Below, piece after piece: positions 8,029 to 17,505 of a DNA stretch of 64,000 nt (positions are counted from its first letter, which is position 1; every line of letters starts with the position of its first letter). The stretch covers positions 62,001-126,000 of the forward strand of contig CALXHQ010000002.1 in NCBI GenBank assembly GCA_944388145.1, in the 5' to 3' direction. Position numbers and translations under genes: made by a program. The notes under the pieces were generated by a model. It did not search any database and was not told the origin of the DNA. It saw only the letters and a program-made list of their open reading frames with translations. Source of the DNA: an uncultured Gemmiger sp. Lineage in GTDB: Bacteria > Bacillota > Clostridia > Oscillospirales > Ruminococcaceae.

Positions 8029-8097
8029 AGGTTGTCGTTTTTTGCCCACCCGGCCTGCGGCGATGTCCGCGCGGCCCCGTTTGCGGAGGGATCTTCC

Positions 8098-9945
8098 ATG
8101 CAGACGTCCAACACCAAAACCGGATTTTTTGCCCGGGCCGTCCTGCCCTGCCTGCTGGCGGTGGCTGCATCCCTGATTGCCTGGTTCCAGCTGGAACTGT
8201 CCGACGCCGTCACCCTGCCCTATCTGCTGGGGCAGCTGCCGGTGTTCGCACTGCTCAATGCGCTGACGGCCTGCTGCCTGACCGCCCTTTTGTATCTGTT
8301 CACCGGGCGGTGGCACATTTCCACCGGTGCGGCGGGGGCGGTGTGGACCATCCTGGCCATCGTCAACTACTATACCCGTGACCTGCACGGTTCCGCCGTG
8401 ATGCCCCAGGACGTGCTGAACATGGGCACCGCCGCCGAGGTGATGGGCAGCTATACCCTGCATGTGGACGCCAAGGTGGTGTGCATCGCCCTGCTGTATC
8501 TGCCGGTACTGGCCATCGCCTTTTGGCAGGCGCGGCTCACCCGCCGCGGAGGGGCCAAACCCGGCTGGAAGGCCCGTGGCCGGCGGGCGCTGGGCTGTGC
8601 AGTGTACCTGTTTGCGGTGTTGTACTTTGGCTACTTCAGTCCCTGGCCGGTGATGCCCCGGGCCCCTTACGGCTGGAACTGGCAGCCCACCTACTACACC
8701 TGCGGGTATCTGGCCGGCACGGTGCGGGCCACCGCGCTGCTGGCTGACCCGGTCATCCGCCCCGACGGCAATGTGGAGCAGGATGCCGCCGACGCCCTGG
8801 CCCAGCTGGATGCCGCTTCGCCCGCCACCGGCGAGTCGGCCGCCGGGGACTACCCCGACATTGTGCTGATCCTGTCCGAGAGCTTTTACGACATCAGCCT
8901 GGTTACCGATCCCCAGGCCGACGTGGACTATCTGAGCAATCTGCACGGCATCGGCAACAGCATCCAGGGCCATACAGTCTCCCCCCATGTGGGCGGCGGC
9001 ACCAACCATAGCGAGTACGAGATGCTCACCTCCAACTCGCTGATGCTGGCCCCCGCTGTCACCCCCTTCAACTGGCTGAAGCTGGACGGTGCCGAGAGCA
9101 TCGTCAGCCATCTGGAGGACTTGGGCTATGCCACGCTGGCCGCCCATCCCTACACCGGCTCCAACTACAACCGAGATTCCGCCTGGCAGGCGCTGGGTTT
9201 TGACGAAACCCACTTTGCCGAGGATTTTCCCACCCGGGAAACCTACGGCGACCGCCCCTACCAGACCGACTCGGCCACCTACCGGGATCTGGAGGCTCTG
9301 TACGAGGCCATGCCCGCCGACCAGCCCCGGTTCGCCTTTCTGGTTTCCATCCAGACCCACGGCGACTACGACATGAACCCCCCGGAGCTGGATTTGGTCC
9401 ACGCCGCCACCGATTACGGCCGTTATGACGGCGAGGTGGACGAGTATCTGTCCTGCATCTATCTCAGCGACCAGGCCATCGGTGAACTGTGCAACTACTT
9501 TGCCCGCCAGTATGAGCAGACCGGCCGCAGGGTCATCGTCTGCCTGGCCGGCGACCACGCCCCCAGTTTTGTGGACCACATTGCCGACCATGACGGCATT
9601 GCCGACAGCGACCTGTGGCTGCTGGAGCGCAGCACCCCCTATTTCATCTGGGCCAATTACCCGCTGGAAGGGGCCGGCAGCCAGAACCAGGCCGATCCTT
9701 ACAACCGGATGGACCTGTGTGATCTTGCCCCCACCCTGTTCCAGACGGCAGGGCTGCCGCTGCCGGACTACTACCGCTACATTTTGCAGATGAAGCAGCA
9801 GATCCTGGTGCAGACCGGCGGCTGCGATTACATGGACGCGACCGGTACGCTGCGGGCCTATGGCTCCAGCCCGGAGGATGACCGGCTGCTGCGGGGGTAC
9901 TTTGCGCTGGAATACCAGAATCTGACGGTCGGCCGCGGCAACTAA
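8098..9945 (+). CDS. LTA synthase family membrane sulfatase (glycerol-phosphate transferase type)
   Basis: A 615-aa protein with about five N-terminal membrane helices (residues 1-205) and an extracellular sulfatase-fold domain. Domain motifs are DIVLILSESFYD (metal-binding Glu), HVGGGTNHSEYEML with a threonine where LtaS has its nucleophile, and LAGDHAP plus DLAPTLFQTAGL near the end. By family it transfers glycerol-phosphate or a related phospho-group to a lipid or glycan at the outer membrane face. Whether it makes lipoteichoic acid itself or decorates another polymer cannot be told. The start at 8098 has GGAGGG 7 bases upstream. It is a single gene with its own promoter and terminator. 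Confidence 0.88.
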   Translation: MQTSNTKTGFFARAVLPCLLAVAASLIAWFQLELSDAVTLPYLLGQLPVFALLNALTACCLTALLYLFTGRWHISTGAAGAVWTILAIVNYYTRDLHGSAVMPQDVLNMGTAAEVMGSYTLHVDAKVVCIALLYLPVLAIAFWQARLTRRGGAKPGWKARGRRALGCAVYLFAVLYFGYFSPWPVMPRAPYGWNWQPTYYTCGYLAGTVRATALLADPVIRPDGNVEQDAADALAQLDAASPATGESAAGDYPDIVLILSESFYDISLVTDPQADVDYLSNLHGIGNSIQGHTVSPHVGGGTNHSEYEMLTSNSLMLAPAVTPFNWLKLDGAESIVSHLEDLGYATLAAHPYTGSNYNRDSAWQALGFDETHFAEDFPTRETYGDRPYQTDSATYRDLEALYEAMPADQPRFAFLVSIQTHGDYDMNPPELDLVHAATDYGRYDGEVDEYLSCIYLSDQAIGELCNYFARQYEQTGRRVIVCLAGDHAPSFVDHIADHDGIADSDLWLLERSTPYFIWANYPLEGAGSQNQADPYNRMDLCDLAPTLFQTAGLPLPDYYRYILQMKQQILVQTGGCDYMDATGTLRAYGSSPEDDRLLRGYFALEYQNLTVGRGN

Positions 9946-9963
9946 ATAATACACACACGTTTC

Positions 9964-9995
9964 ACCCCTGCCGGTTTTTCCGGCGGGGGTATTTT
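9964..9995 (+). terminator. Terminator after the LTA-synthase-like gene
   Basis: ACCCC-TG-CCGG / CCGG-CG-GGGGT stem with a TTTTT loop, followed by ATTTT, 19 bases past the stop codon. Confidence 0.75.
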
Positions 9996-10104
9996 GATGC
10001 GGGTGCAGCCCGCCCAAAAGGTCCCCCTCCCACAAAGGTAGGCGGGAGTTCTCAAATGGCAAAATGCCCCGAAGAAAAAAGCCCGGCCCTCCCACAGCGG
10101 CAGA

Positions 10105-10134
10105 TTGCACAAAGGCACCCGACTGCGGTACAAT
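10105..10134 (+). promoter_or_regulatory. Promoter for the AraC-type regulator
   Basis: TTGCAC (10105-10110), 18-base spacer, TACAAT (10129-10134), 39 bases before the start codon. Confidence 0.6.
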
Positions 10135-10172
10135 AAAGACAGACATACTTTTGCCAGAAAGAAGGTGCCGCC

Positions 10173-11153
10173 ATGCGGGAAGTGGAGATTGTGGAGCACA
10201 CACAGATTGACGGCCTGCGGCTCTTTTTTGACACAGTGCAGTACCGCACGCCCCATGTCCACCGGGAGCTGGAACTGATCTGGCTGGCGGAGGGCGAACT
10301 GGAAGTGCGCATTGAACAGACCCAGCTGCTGGCCCGCCCCGGCGAGATGGTTCTGTTCCATCCCGGCCAGCTGCATGAATTTCGCGCCGCCGGCAAGGGA
10401 TGCACCTTTTTGTGCGTGCAGGTTTCGCCCGAACTGGTGGAGCGCCCTTTTCCGGCCTTTGCCCGCCTGCGCTTTGATCAGCCCTGCCCCGGCCGGGTTC
10501 TGCCGCCGGACCGGTACCGGCAGCTGGTTGACACCCTGCTGGCACTGGCCGGCAACTATCTTGCCCGCCCGGTGGGCTGCGAACTGACCTGTACCGGCTA
10601 TATCTGCCTGATCCTTGGCACGCTGATGGCGGACATGCCCCATCAGGTGCTGTCCGGCGGAGAGCTGGCCGGCCAGCAGCGCCGCAATGACCGTGCCCTG
10701 CGGCTGATCCGCTATGTGGATGAAAACTATATCCACAAGGTCAATCTTACGGATTTTGCCCGCGCCGAGGGCATCACGCTGGGGTATGCCTCCCACTTTG
10801 CCCGGGAGGCCCTGGGCCAGAGCTTTCAGGACTATGTGGATACCGTGCGCTTCAATGCCGCCTGCAAGCGCATTGCCGCCGGGCAGTCCCGGCTGGTGGA
10901 TGTGTATGCAGCCAGTGGTTTTTCGGATTATCGCTATTTTTCCCGGGCATTTCAAAAGCGGTTCGGCATCACGCCGGAGGCCTACCGCCGGCGTCAGCGC
11001 AGCCCTGTTCTGGAAGAAACGCATATCCACCACAGCCTGCACTCACTGGAGCGGTTCTACTCCCGGGAGAAAAGCCTGGAGCTGCTGGCGCGCTGCGGCG
11101 GCGTTATGGATTCCGCAGGGGCGTCAAAAAACCGCGATTCTACGGCGGAATAG
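10173..11153 (+). CDS. AraC family transcriptional regulator
   Basis: A 326-aa regulator. The N-terminal cupin-like sensor (about 1-160) contains TPHVHRELELIWLAEGELEV, a sugar-binding-type fold; the two helix-turn-helix motifs of the AraC/XylS domain occupy about 175-275 (NLTDFARAEGITLGYASHFAREALG and DVYAASGFSDYRYFSRAFQKRFGITPEAYRR). About 45 further residues follow, longer than usual. It lies directly upstream of, and in line with, the pentose operon, so it probably activates that operon in response to a pentose. This is inference from position; no operator could be assigned. Confidence 0.9.
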   Translation: MREVEIVEHTQIDGLRLFFDTVQYRTPHVHRELELIWLAEGELEVRIEQTQLLARPGEMVLFHPGQLHEFRAAGKGCTFLCVQVSPELVERPFPAFARLRFDQPCPGRVLPPDRYRQLVDTLLALAGNYLARPVGCELTCTGYICLILGTLMADMPHQVLSGGELAGQQRRNDRALRLIRYVDENYIHKVNLTDFARAEGITLGYASHFAREALGQSFQDYVDTVRFNAACKRIAAGQSRLVDVYAASGFSDYRYFSRAFQKRFGITPEAYRRRQRSPVLEETHIHHSLHSLERFYSREKSLELLARCGGVMDSAGASKNRDSTAE

Positions 11154-11355
11154 ATGCCCGATTCTTACATTTTGTCGTGCCTGCGGGCAGTCCCAGCCAG
11201 GTTTTTGCCAAAAAGCACAAAACGCATGATAAAAAACTGTCAAAACGACGAAATGCGGAAAAACAGCAAATTTGTCTAATCCGCACAGCCACTTTGGCAA
11301 GGAAAAGTGCGGCCATACATGGTATACTGGACAGGAAAGTACAGGAGGTGTGTCC

Positions 11356-12843
11356 ATGAAAACCATTGGCATCGACCTGGGCACCTCAGCCTGCAAGCTT
11401 TTGCTTGTGGATGAGGATGGCCGGGTGCTGAACACGGTCACCCGGGAGTATCCCCTCTCCTTCCCCCATCCGGGCTGGAGTGAGCAGGACCCCGCCCACT
11501 GGTGGCGCGCCTGCCGGGAGGGCGTGCCCGAACTGCTGAAGGGCTTTGACGCCGCCCAGGTGGCAGGGATCGGCGTGGGCGGCCAGATGCACGGTCTGGT
11601 GGCGCTGGACGCCGATGACCGGGTGCTGCGCCCCGCCATCTTGTGGAACGACGGCCGCACTGCCGCCCAGGTGGATTACCTGAACAACACCGTCGGGCGG
11701 GACAAGCTCAGTGCCTGGACCGGCAATATCGCCTTTGCGGGCTTTACCGCGCCGAAGCTTTTGTGGATGCGCCAGCAGGAGCCCGACCTGTTCGCCCGCA
11801 TTGCCAAGATCATGCTGCCCAAGGATTACCTGGTGTACACTCTGACCGGCGTACACGCCACCGATTACTCAGATGCCTCCGGCATGCTGCTGCTGGATGT
11901 GGCCCACAAACGCTGGAGCCCTGAAATGCTGGCGCTCTGCGGCCTGACTGAGGCCCAGATGCCCCGCCTGTTTGAGAGCTGGCAGCCGGTGGGTACCCTG
12001 ACCCAGGCCGCAGCCCGGGCGCTGGGTCTGCCCGCCGGGGTGGTGGTTTGTGCCGGCGCGGGCGACAACGCCGCCGCAGCCATCGGTACCGGCACGGTGG
12101 GCGAGGGCCGGTGCAACATCTCCCTGGGCACCTCCGGCACGGTGTTCATCTCGTCGGAGCGGTTCCGCGTGGACCCGAACAACGCCCTGCACGCCTTCGC
12201 CCACGCCGACGGCGGCTACCACCTGATGGGGTGTATGCTCTCCGCCGCATCCTGCAACAAGTGGTGGATGGAGGACATCCTGCACGACAGCGATTACACC
12301 GCCGCCCAGGCGGAGATCCTTCCCGAAAAGCTGGGCCGCAACCATGTATTTTACCTGCCCTATCTGATGGGCGAGCGCAGCCCCATCAACGACACCAACG
12401 CCCGGGCCGTCTTTCTGGGCATGACGATGGATACCACCCGGGCCGATATGACCCAGGCCATGCTGGAGGGCGTTGCCTTTGCGCTGCGGGACAGCGTGGA
12501 GGTAGCCCGCAGCCTGGGGCTGGCAATCCCCCGGTCCACCCTGTGCGGCGGCGGCAGCAGGTCGCCCCTGTGGCAGACGATCCTGGCGAACGTATTGGGC
12601 ATCCCGCTGGACCTGCCGGCGACCGAGCAGGGCCCCGGTTACGGCGCCGCGCTGCTGGCACTGGTGGCCTGCGGCCGGTATGAGAATGTGGCCCAGGTTT
12701 CCCGCAGTATGCTCCAGGTCAAACGGACGGTGGAGCCCGACCCGGCGCTGACCGGGCTGTACAACGAACGCTATGCCGAATTCCGACAGATTTACCCCGC
12801 CTGCAAACCTGTGTTTGCGGCATTGGCGAAAGGAGCTGTGTGA
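11356..12843 (+). CDS. xylB: Xylulokinase
   Basis: A 495-aa FGGY-family kinase starting MKTIGIDLGTSACK (phosphate-binding motif). GVGGQMHGLVALD, the ILWNDGRT segment, the catalytic-aspartate region GAGDNAAAAIGTGT and the C-terminal LCGGGSRSPLWQTILANVLG are those of D-xylulose kinases. It phosphorylates D-xylulose to D-xylulose 5-phosphate with ATP. It is the first gene of a compact six-gene operon that ends in phosphoketolase. AGGAGG lies just upstream of the start. TATACT at 11323-11328 is a possible -10, but a matching -35 is not clear, consistent with an activator-dependent promoter. Confidence 0.92.
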   Translation: MKTIGIDLGTSACKLLLVDEDGRVLNTVTREYPLSFPHPGWSEQDPAHWWRACREGVPELLKGFDAAQVAGIGVGGQMHGLVALDADDRVLRPAILWNDGRTAAQVDYLNNTVGRDKLSAWTGNIAFAGFTAPKLLWMRQQEPDLFARIAKIMLPKDYLVYTLTGVHATDYSDASGMLLLDVAHKRWSPEMLALCGLTEAQMPRLFESWQPVGTLTQAAARALGLPAGVVVCAGAGDNAAAAIGTGTVGEGRCNISLGTSGTVFISSERFRVDPNNALHAFAHADGGYHLMGCMLSAASCNKWWMEDILHDSDYTAAQAEILPEKLGRNHVFYLPYLMGERSPINDTNARAVFLGMTMDTTRADMTQAMLEGVAFALRDSVEVARSLGLAIPRSTLCGGGSRSPLWQTILANVLGIPLDLPATEQGPGYGAALLALVACGRYENVAQVSRSMLQVKRTVEPDPALTGLYNERYAEFRQIYPACKPVFAALAKGAV

Positions 12844-12844
12844 T

Positions 12845-13483
12845 ATGAAGATCGAATCGGTATTTGACCCTGCCTTTGCGGCCTACGGTCATGTGGTGAC
12901 CGGCCTGGAGGAGGCCAAGGCGGAAATTCTCACCGCGCTGGCCGGCACCCCGCTGCCCAAGGCCACCGACTACTGTGCCGAGGACCCGGCCCTGCAGGAG
13001 CTGCCCGCAGCGGCGGAGGTCTGCGAGCACCTGTTCGGCGGCATGCCCTGCCAGCTGGGCTGGTGCAACGGCCACAACACCAAACTCAACTGCCTGGAAT
13101 ACCACCGGGACAGCGAGTTCAACCTGGGCACCGAGGACTTTATCCTGCTGGTTGCCCGGCGGGACCAGATCGAGGACGGCAGACTGGACACCGGCAAGGT
13201 GCGGGCTTTCCGGGTGCCCGCCGGCACGCTGGTGGAGGTTTACGCCACCACACTGCACTATGCCCCCTGCCACACCGACCCGGCCAAAGGGTTCCGCGTC
13301 CTGGTGGCGCTGCCCGCCGGCACCAACACCGCCAAGCCGGATATCGCCCAAAAATCGGGCGAGGACGCCTGGCTGTGGGCCTGCAACAAGTGGCTGCTGG
13401 CGCACCCCGACTCCACCGAAGCTGCCCAGGGCGCAGCCGTCGTGCTGGACGGCGAGAACATCGACATTGCCGGGGACATCTGA
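12845..13483 (+). CDS. DUF4867 family protein
   Basis: A 212-aa protein that I place in DUF4867, a cupin-like family seen beside sugar kinases and fucose-isomerase-type genes. Histidine-rich motifs such as WCNGHNTKLNCLEYHRDSEFNLG and TTLHYAPCHTDP would fit a metal-binding cupin barrel. The RBS GGAG lies in the end of xylB, and only one base separates the xylB stop from this ATG, so the two are coupled. Its conserved location suggests handling of a sugar or sugar acid produced or consumed by the operon, possibly epimerisation or isomerisation. No reaction is established to my knowledge. Confidence 0.75.
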   Translation: MKIESVFDPAFAAYGHVVTGLEEAKAEILTALAGTPLPKATDYCAEDPALQELPAAAEVCEHLFGGMPCQLGWCNGHNTKLNCLEYHRDSEFNLGTEDFILLVARRDQIEDGRLDTGKVRAFRVPAGTLVEVYATTLHYAPCHTDPAKGFRVLVALPAGTNTAKPDIAQKSGEDAWLWACNKWLLAHPDSTEAAQGAAVVLDGENIDIAGDI

Positions 13484-13667
13484 GACGAAGCCGTCTGATT
13501 CGTTGTCCGACGTTTTCGGGTGACATTGCGGGACAGGCCTTCACACCCGCCAAGCCGAGAGGAACGCCCCCCCGGCAGGATGCCGGTAATATCCAAGCCC
13601 CCCGCCCCCAACCATCCGCAACCCGTAAAGCCATATACATTCCACCCAATCATCAGGAGGTAATCCC

Positions 13668-15155
13668 ATGCTGCAAAACATTCCCGAAGTCAAGCTGGGC
13701 ATCGTGGCCGTCAGCCGCGACTGCTTCCCCATCCAGCTGTCCCAGACCCGCCGCGCCGCTATCGTCAAGGCCTGCGCCGACAAAGGCCTGGAAGTCTATG
13801 AGGCATCCGCCACTGTCGAGAACGAGCAGGACATGCTGGCCGCCGTCAAGGAGGTCACCGATGCCGGCTGCAACGCGCTGACCGTGTTTTTGGGCAACTT
13901 CGGCCCCGAGACCCCCGAGACGCTGATCGCCAAATACTTTGACGGCCCCTGCATGTTCGTGGCCGCCGCCGAGGGCGACGGTGACCTGATCAACGGCCGC
14001 GGCGACGCCTACTGCGGTATGCTGAACTGCTCCTACAATCTGGGCATGCGCCACCTGAGCGGCTATATCCCCGAGTACCCGGTGGGCACCGCCGAGGAGA
14101 TCGCCGCCAAGATGGCCGACTTTGTGCCCATCGCCCGGGCGGTGATCGGCGTGAAGAACCTCAAGATCATCTCCTTCGGTCCCCGGCCGCAGGACTTCTT
14201 TGCCTGCAACGCCCCCATCAAGGGCCTGTATGAGCTGGGCGTCGAGATTGAGGAGAACAGCGAGCTGGACCTGCTGGTGGCCTACAAGCAGCACGCGGAC
14301 GACCCCCGCATCCCCGATGTCTGCGCCGACATGGCCGCCGAGATGGGCGAAGGCCGCTACTACCCCGACCTGCTGGCCCGCATGGCGCAGTTCGAGCTAA
14401 CCCTGCTGGACTGGGCCGAGGCCCACAAGGGCAGCCGCAAGTATGTCGCCTTTGCCGACAAGTGCTGGCCTGCCTTCCCCTCCCAGTTCGGCTTTGAGCC
14501 CTGCTACGTCAACTCCCGCCTGGTCAGCCGCGGCATCCCCGTTGCCTGCGAGGTGGATATCTACGGCGCCCTCTCCGAGTACATCGGCATGTGCGTCTCC
14601 GGCGACACCGTCACCCTGCTGGACATCAACAACTCGGTACCCGCCAGCCTGTATCAAGCCGAGATCGCCGGCAAGTTTGACTATCAGCTCACCGACACCT
14701 TCATGGGCTTCCACTGCGGCAACACCCCTGCCTGCAAGCTGTGCAGCGACCGCGCCGTGAAATACCAGCTGATCCAGCACCGCCTGCTGGAACCCGCCGG
14801 CAGCGAGCCCGACTTTACCCGCGGCACGCTGGAAGGCGACATTGCCCCCTCGGACATCACCTTCTACCGCCTGCAGTGCGACAGCGAAGGCCAGCTGCGG
14901 GCCTACATCGCCCAGGGCGAGGTCCTGCCGGTGGCCACCGGCAGCTTTGGCGGCATCGGCGTGTTCGCCATCCACGAGATGGGCCGCTTCTACCGCCATG
15001 TGCTGGTACAGAAACACTACCCCCACCACGGGGCGGTGGCCTTCGGCCATTACGGCAAGCTGCTGTTCGAGGTGTTCAAGTATCTGGGCGTGGCCGACAT
15101 CGGCTACAACCAGCCCAAGGCACTGCCTTACCCCACTGAAAACCCCTGGGGCTGA
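13668..15155 (+). CDS. L-fucose/L-arabinose isomerase family protein
   Basis: A 495-aa protein of the FucI/AraA isomerase superfamily, which interconverts aldoses and ketoses with a divalent metal. Candidate metal ligands by alignment to that family are the Glu in VACEVDIYGALSEY, the Asp in TLLDINNS and the His in VAFGHYGKLLFEV. It lacks the length of classical FucI (about 590 aa) and is not a typical AraA, so the substrate is uncertain. Neighbouring ribulokinase-like and AraD genes argue for L-arabinose to L-ribulose. AGGAGG precedes the start at 13668. The 184-bp gap before it is the largest inside the operon and holds only a small hairpin. Confidence 0.82.
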   Translation: MLQNIPEVKLGIVAVSRDCFPIQLSQTRRAAIVKACADKGLEVYEASATVENEQDMLAAVKEVTDAGCNALTVFLGNFGPETPETLIAKYFDGPCMFVAAAEGDGDLINGRGDAYCGMLNCSYNLGMRHLSGYIPEYPVGTAEEIAAKMADFVPIARAVIGVKNLKIISFGPRPQDFFACNAPIKGLYELGVEIEENSELDLLVAYKQHADDPRIPDVCADMAAEMGEGRYYPDLLARMAQFELTLLDWAEAHKGSRKYVAFADKCWPAFPSQFGFEPCYVNSRLVSRGIPVACEVDIYGALSEYIGMCVSGDTVTLLDINNSVPASLYQAEIAGKFDYQLTDTFMGFHCGNTPACKLCSDRAVKYQLIQHRLLEPAGSEPDFTRGTLEGDIAPSDITFYRLQCDSEGQLRAYIAQGEVLPVATGSFGGIGVFAIHEMGRFYRHVLVQKHYPHHGAVAFGHYGKLLFEVFKYLGVADIGYNQPKALPYPTENPWG

Positions 15156-15167
15156 GGGGGCGCTGAG

Positions 15168-16760
15168 ATGGAAAGCATTCAGGACGCCATCCGCACCGGC
15201 CGCACAGCGCTGGGCATCGAGCTTGGCTCCACCCGCATCAAGGCGGTGCTGATCGGACCCGACCATGCCCCCATTGCCAGCGGCGATTACACCTGGGAGA
15301 ACCGGCTGGAAAACGGGTACTGGACCTACGACCTGGCCGATGCCTGGACCGGGGTACAGGCCGCCTTTGCCGCCCTGGCCGCCGACGTGCAGGCCCGCTA
15401 CGGCCTGCCGCTGGCCACGGTGGGGGCGATGGGCATTTCCGGCATGATGCACGGTTATCTGCCCTTTGACGCCCAGGGCCGCCAGCTGGCAGCCTTCCGC
15501 ACCTGGCGCAACACCTGTACCGGCCAGGCGGCCGGGGCGCTGACCGCGCTGCTGGGCTTCAACATCCCCCAGCGGTGGAGCATCGCCCACCTGTATCAGG
15601 CGGTGCTGAACGGCGAGGAGCATGTGGGCCGCATCGCCTTTTTGACCACGCTGGCGGGGTACATTCACTGGCAGCTTACCGGCAAGAAGGTGCTTGGTGT
15701 GGGCGAGGCCAGCGGCATGTTTCCCATCGCCCCGGATGGCTGCGATTACGATGCCGCCCGCCTGCAAACCGTACAGGCGGAACTGGCCGCCCACGGCGCA
15801 GCGCTGGACCTGCGGGCTATTTTGCCCGAAGTTCTGCCCGCCGGCGCCGCCGCAGGCAGCCTGACGCCGCAGGGTGCCCGGCTGCTGGACCCCACCGGGA
15901 CACTGCAGCCCGGCATCCCCTTCTGCCCGCCGGAGGGGGACGCCGGCACCGGCATGGCCGCCACCAACAGCGTGGCCGCCCGCACAGGCAATGTGAGCGC
16001 GGGCACCAGCGTGTTTGCCATGGTGGTGCTGGAACATCCCCTGAAGGCCGTGCACCCGGAGCTGGACCTGGTCACCACTCCCAGCGGCCGCCCGGTGGCC
16101 ATGGTGCATGTGAACACCTGCACCTCCGACCTGGACGCCTGGGTGGGGCTGCTGGGCCAGATGGCCCAGGCCATCGGCAAACCGCTGACCCGGGACGAGC
16201 TGTACCGGCTGTTTTATCAGCAGGCACTGGCGGGGCAGGCCGACGCCGGCGGTCTGGTGAGCTACAACTGCTATTCCGGCGAGCCGGTGCTGGGGCTGGA
16301 GAAGGGCTGCCCGCTGCTGACCCGCCGCCCGGATGCGCCGCTGACGCTGCCCAACCTGGCCCGCAGCGCGCTGTATGCCGCCATGGCCGCGCTGAAAACC
16401 GGCATGGACATTCTGCTGAAGGACGAGGGCGTGCGGCTGGACCGCCTGCTGGGCCACGGCGGCCTGTTCAAGGTGCCGGTGGCGGGGCAGAAGCTGCTGG
16501 CCGGCGCGCTGGAAGTGCCTGTGGCAGTGATGCAGACCGCCGGTGAGGGCGGCCCCTGGGGCATGGCCCTGCTGGCTGCCTATCTGACGGAAAAGGCCGA
16601 CGGCGAACCGCTGGAGGACTATCTGGCCCGGGTATTTGCCGAGGCAGAGGGCAGCACCATCGCCCCCGACGCCGCGGACAGTGCAGGGTTTGGCCGTTTT
16701 CTGGCCGAGTACCGCCGTGCGCTGCCCGCCGAGCAAGCCGCCGCCCAGGCTTTGCTGTAA
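15168..16760 (+). CDS. FGGY-family carbohydrate kinase, probable L-ribulokinase role
   Basis: A 530-aa sugar kinase with the N-terminal phosphate motif GIELGSTRIKAVLIG, the MGISGMMHGYLPFD segment and GDAGTGMAATNSVAARTGNVSAGTS holding the catalytic Asp region. It is clearly diverged from XylB at 11356, so the operon carries two kinases of different specificity. Because AraD follows 12 bp later, phosphorylation of L-ribulose is the economical guess; L-fuculose or D-ribulose are alternatives. An 18-residue N-terminal extension precedes the fold. It starts 12 bp after the isomerase stop and is certainly cotranscribed. Confidence 0.82.
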   Translation: MESIQDAIRTGRTALGIELGSTRIKAVLIGPDHAPIASGDYTWENRLENGYWTYDLADAWTGVQAAFAALAADVQARYGLPLATVGAMGISGMMHGYLPFDAQGRQLAAFRTWRNTCTGQAAGALTALLGFNIPQRWSIAHLYQAVLNGEEHVGRIAFLTTLAGYIHWQLTGKKVLGVGEASGMFPIAPDGCDYDAARLQTVQAELAAHGAALDLRAILPEVLPAGAAAGSLTPQGARLLDPTGTLQPGIPFCPPEGDAGTGMAATNSVAARTGNVSAGTSVFAMVVLEHPLKAVHPELDLVTTPSGRPVAMVHVNTCTSDLDAWVGLLGQMAQAIGKPLTRDELYRLFYQQALAGQADAGGLVSYNCYSGEPVLGLEKGCPLLTRRPDAPLTLPNLARSALYAAMAALKTGMDILLKDEGVRLDRLLGHGGLFKVPVAGQKLLAGALEVPVAVMQTAGEGGPWGMALLAAYLTEKADGEPLEDYLARVFAEAEGSTIAPDAADSAGFGRFLAEYRRALPAEQAAAQALL

Positions 16761-16772
16761 CGAGGTGACAAT

Positions 16773-17474
16773 ATGCTGGATGAACTGAGACAGAAAGTTT
16801 ATCAGGCCAATCTGGAACTGCCCCGCCGCGGCCTGGTACTGTACACCTGGGGCAATGTGTCGGGCATCGATCGGGAGAAAGGGCTTGTGGTCATCAAGCC
16901 CTCCGGCATTGCGTACGACCAGCTGACGCCGGAATGTCTTGTGGTGGTGGACCTGGACGGCAATGTGGTGGAGGGTGATCTGAACCCCTCCTCTGACACA
17001 AAGACCCATCTGGAACTCTACCGGGCTTTTCCGCAGATCGGCGGCGTGGTGCACACCCATTCCACCTTCGCCGCCGCCTGGGCGCAGGCCGGGCAGGACA
17101 TGCCCTGCTACGGCACCACCCATGCCGACTACTTTTACGGCGCAGTGCCCTGTGCCCGCAGCCTGACCGCAGAGGAGGTGGAAACCGACTACGAGGGCAA
17201 CACCGGCAAGGTCATTGTCGAGACCTTCCGCAGCCGCGGGCTTGACCCGGCGGCGGTGCCGGGGGTGCTCTGCCGCAGCCACGGGCCTTTCACCTGGGGC
17301 AAGGACCCCGCCCAGGCGGTCTACCACGCCGCCGTGCTGGAGGAGATCGCCAAAATGGCGCTGCTGACCCGCCAGCTGAACCCCTGCGCTGCCCCTGCAC
17401 CCCAGTATGTGCAGGACAAACACTATCTTCGCAAACACGGCCCCAACGCCTACTATGGCCAGGGCCGCGGGTAA
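16773..17474 (+). CDS. araD: L-ribulose-5-phosphate 4-epimerase
   Basis: A 233-aa class II aldolase-fold enzyme of normal AraD length. Zinc ligands are the two histidines in [14 protein letters not shown] and the histidine in [16 protein letters not shown] near residue 27 and KPSG bind the phosphate, TTHADYF carries the conserved acidic residue, and the C-terminal NAYYGQ holds the catalytic tyrosine. It converts L-ribulose 5-phosphate to D-xylulose 5-phosphate, the substrate of the phosphoketolase encoded next. It lies 12 bp after the second kinase. Confidence 0.95.
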   Translation: MLDELRQKVYQANLELPRRGLVLYTWGNVSGIDREKGLVVIKPSGIAYDQLTPECLVVVDLDGNVVEGDLNPSSDTKTHLELYRAFPQIGGVVHTHSTFAAAWAQAGQDMPCYGTTHADYFYGAVPCARSLTAEEVETDYEGNTGKVIVETFRSRGLDPAAVPGVLCRSHGPFTWGKDPAQAVYHAAVLEEIAKMALLTRQLNPCAAPAPQYVQDKHYLRKHGPNAYYGQGRG

Positions 17475-17505
17475 ACCAAACCATTCCACCGAGGGAGGGA
17501 AACCT

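Noticed and set aside
6724-10545. A very long open frame on the minus strand (over 1200 codons).
   Set aside because: It is antisense to three well-supported genes (AlkZ-like, LTA-synthase-like and AraC). High-GC codon use leaves the opposite strand free of stops, and the translation has no recognisable domains or ribosome site.
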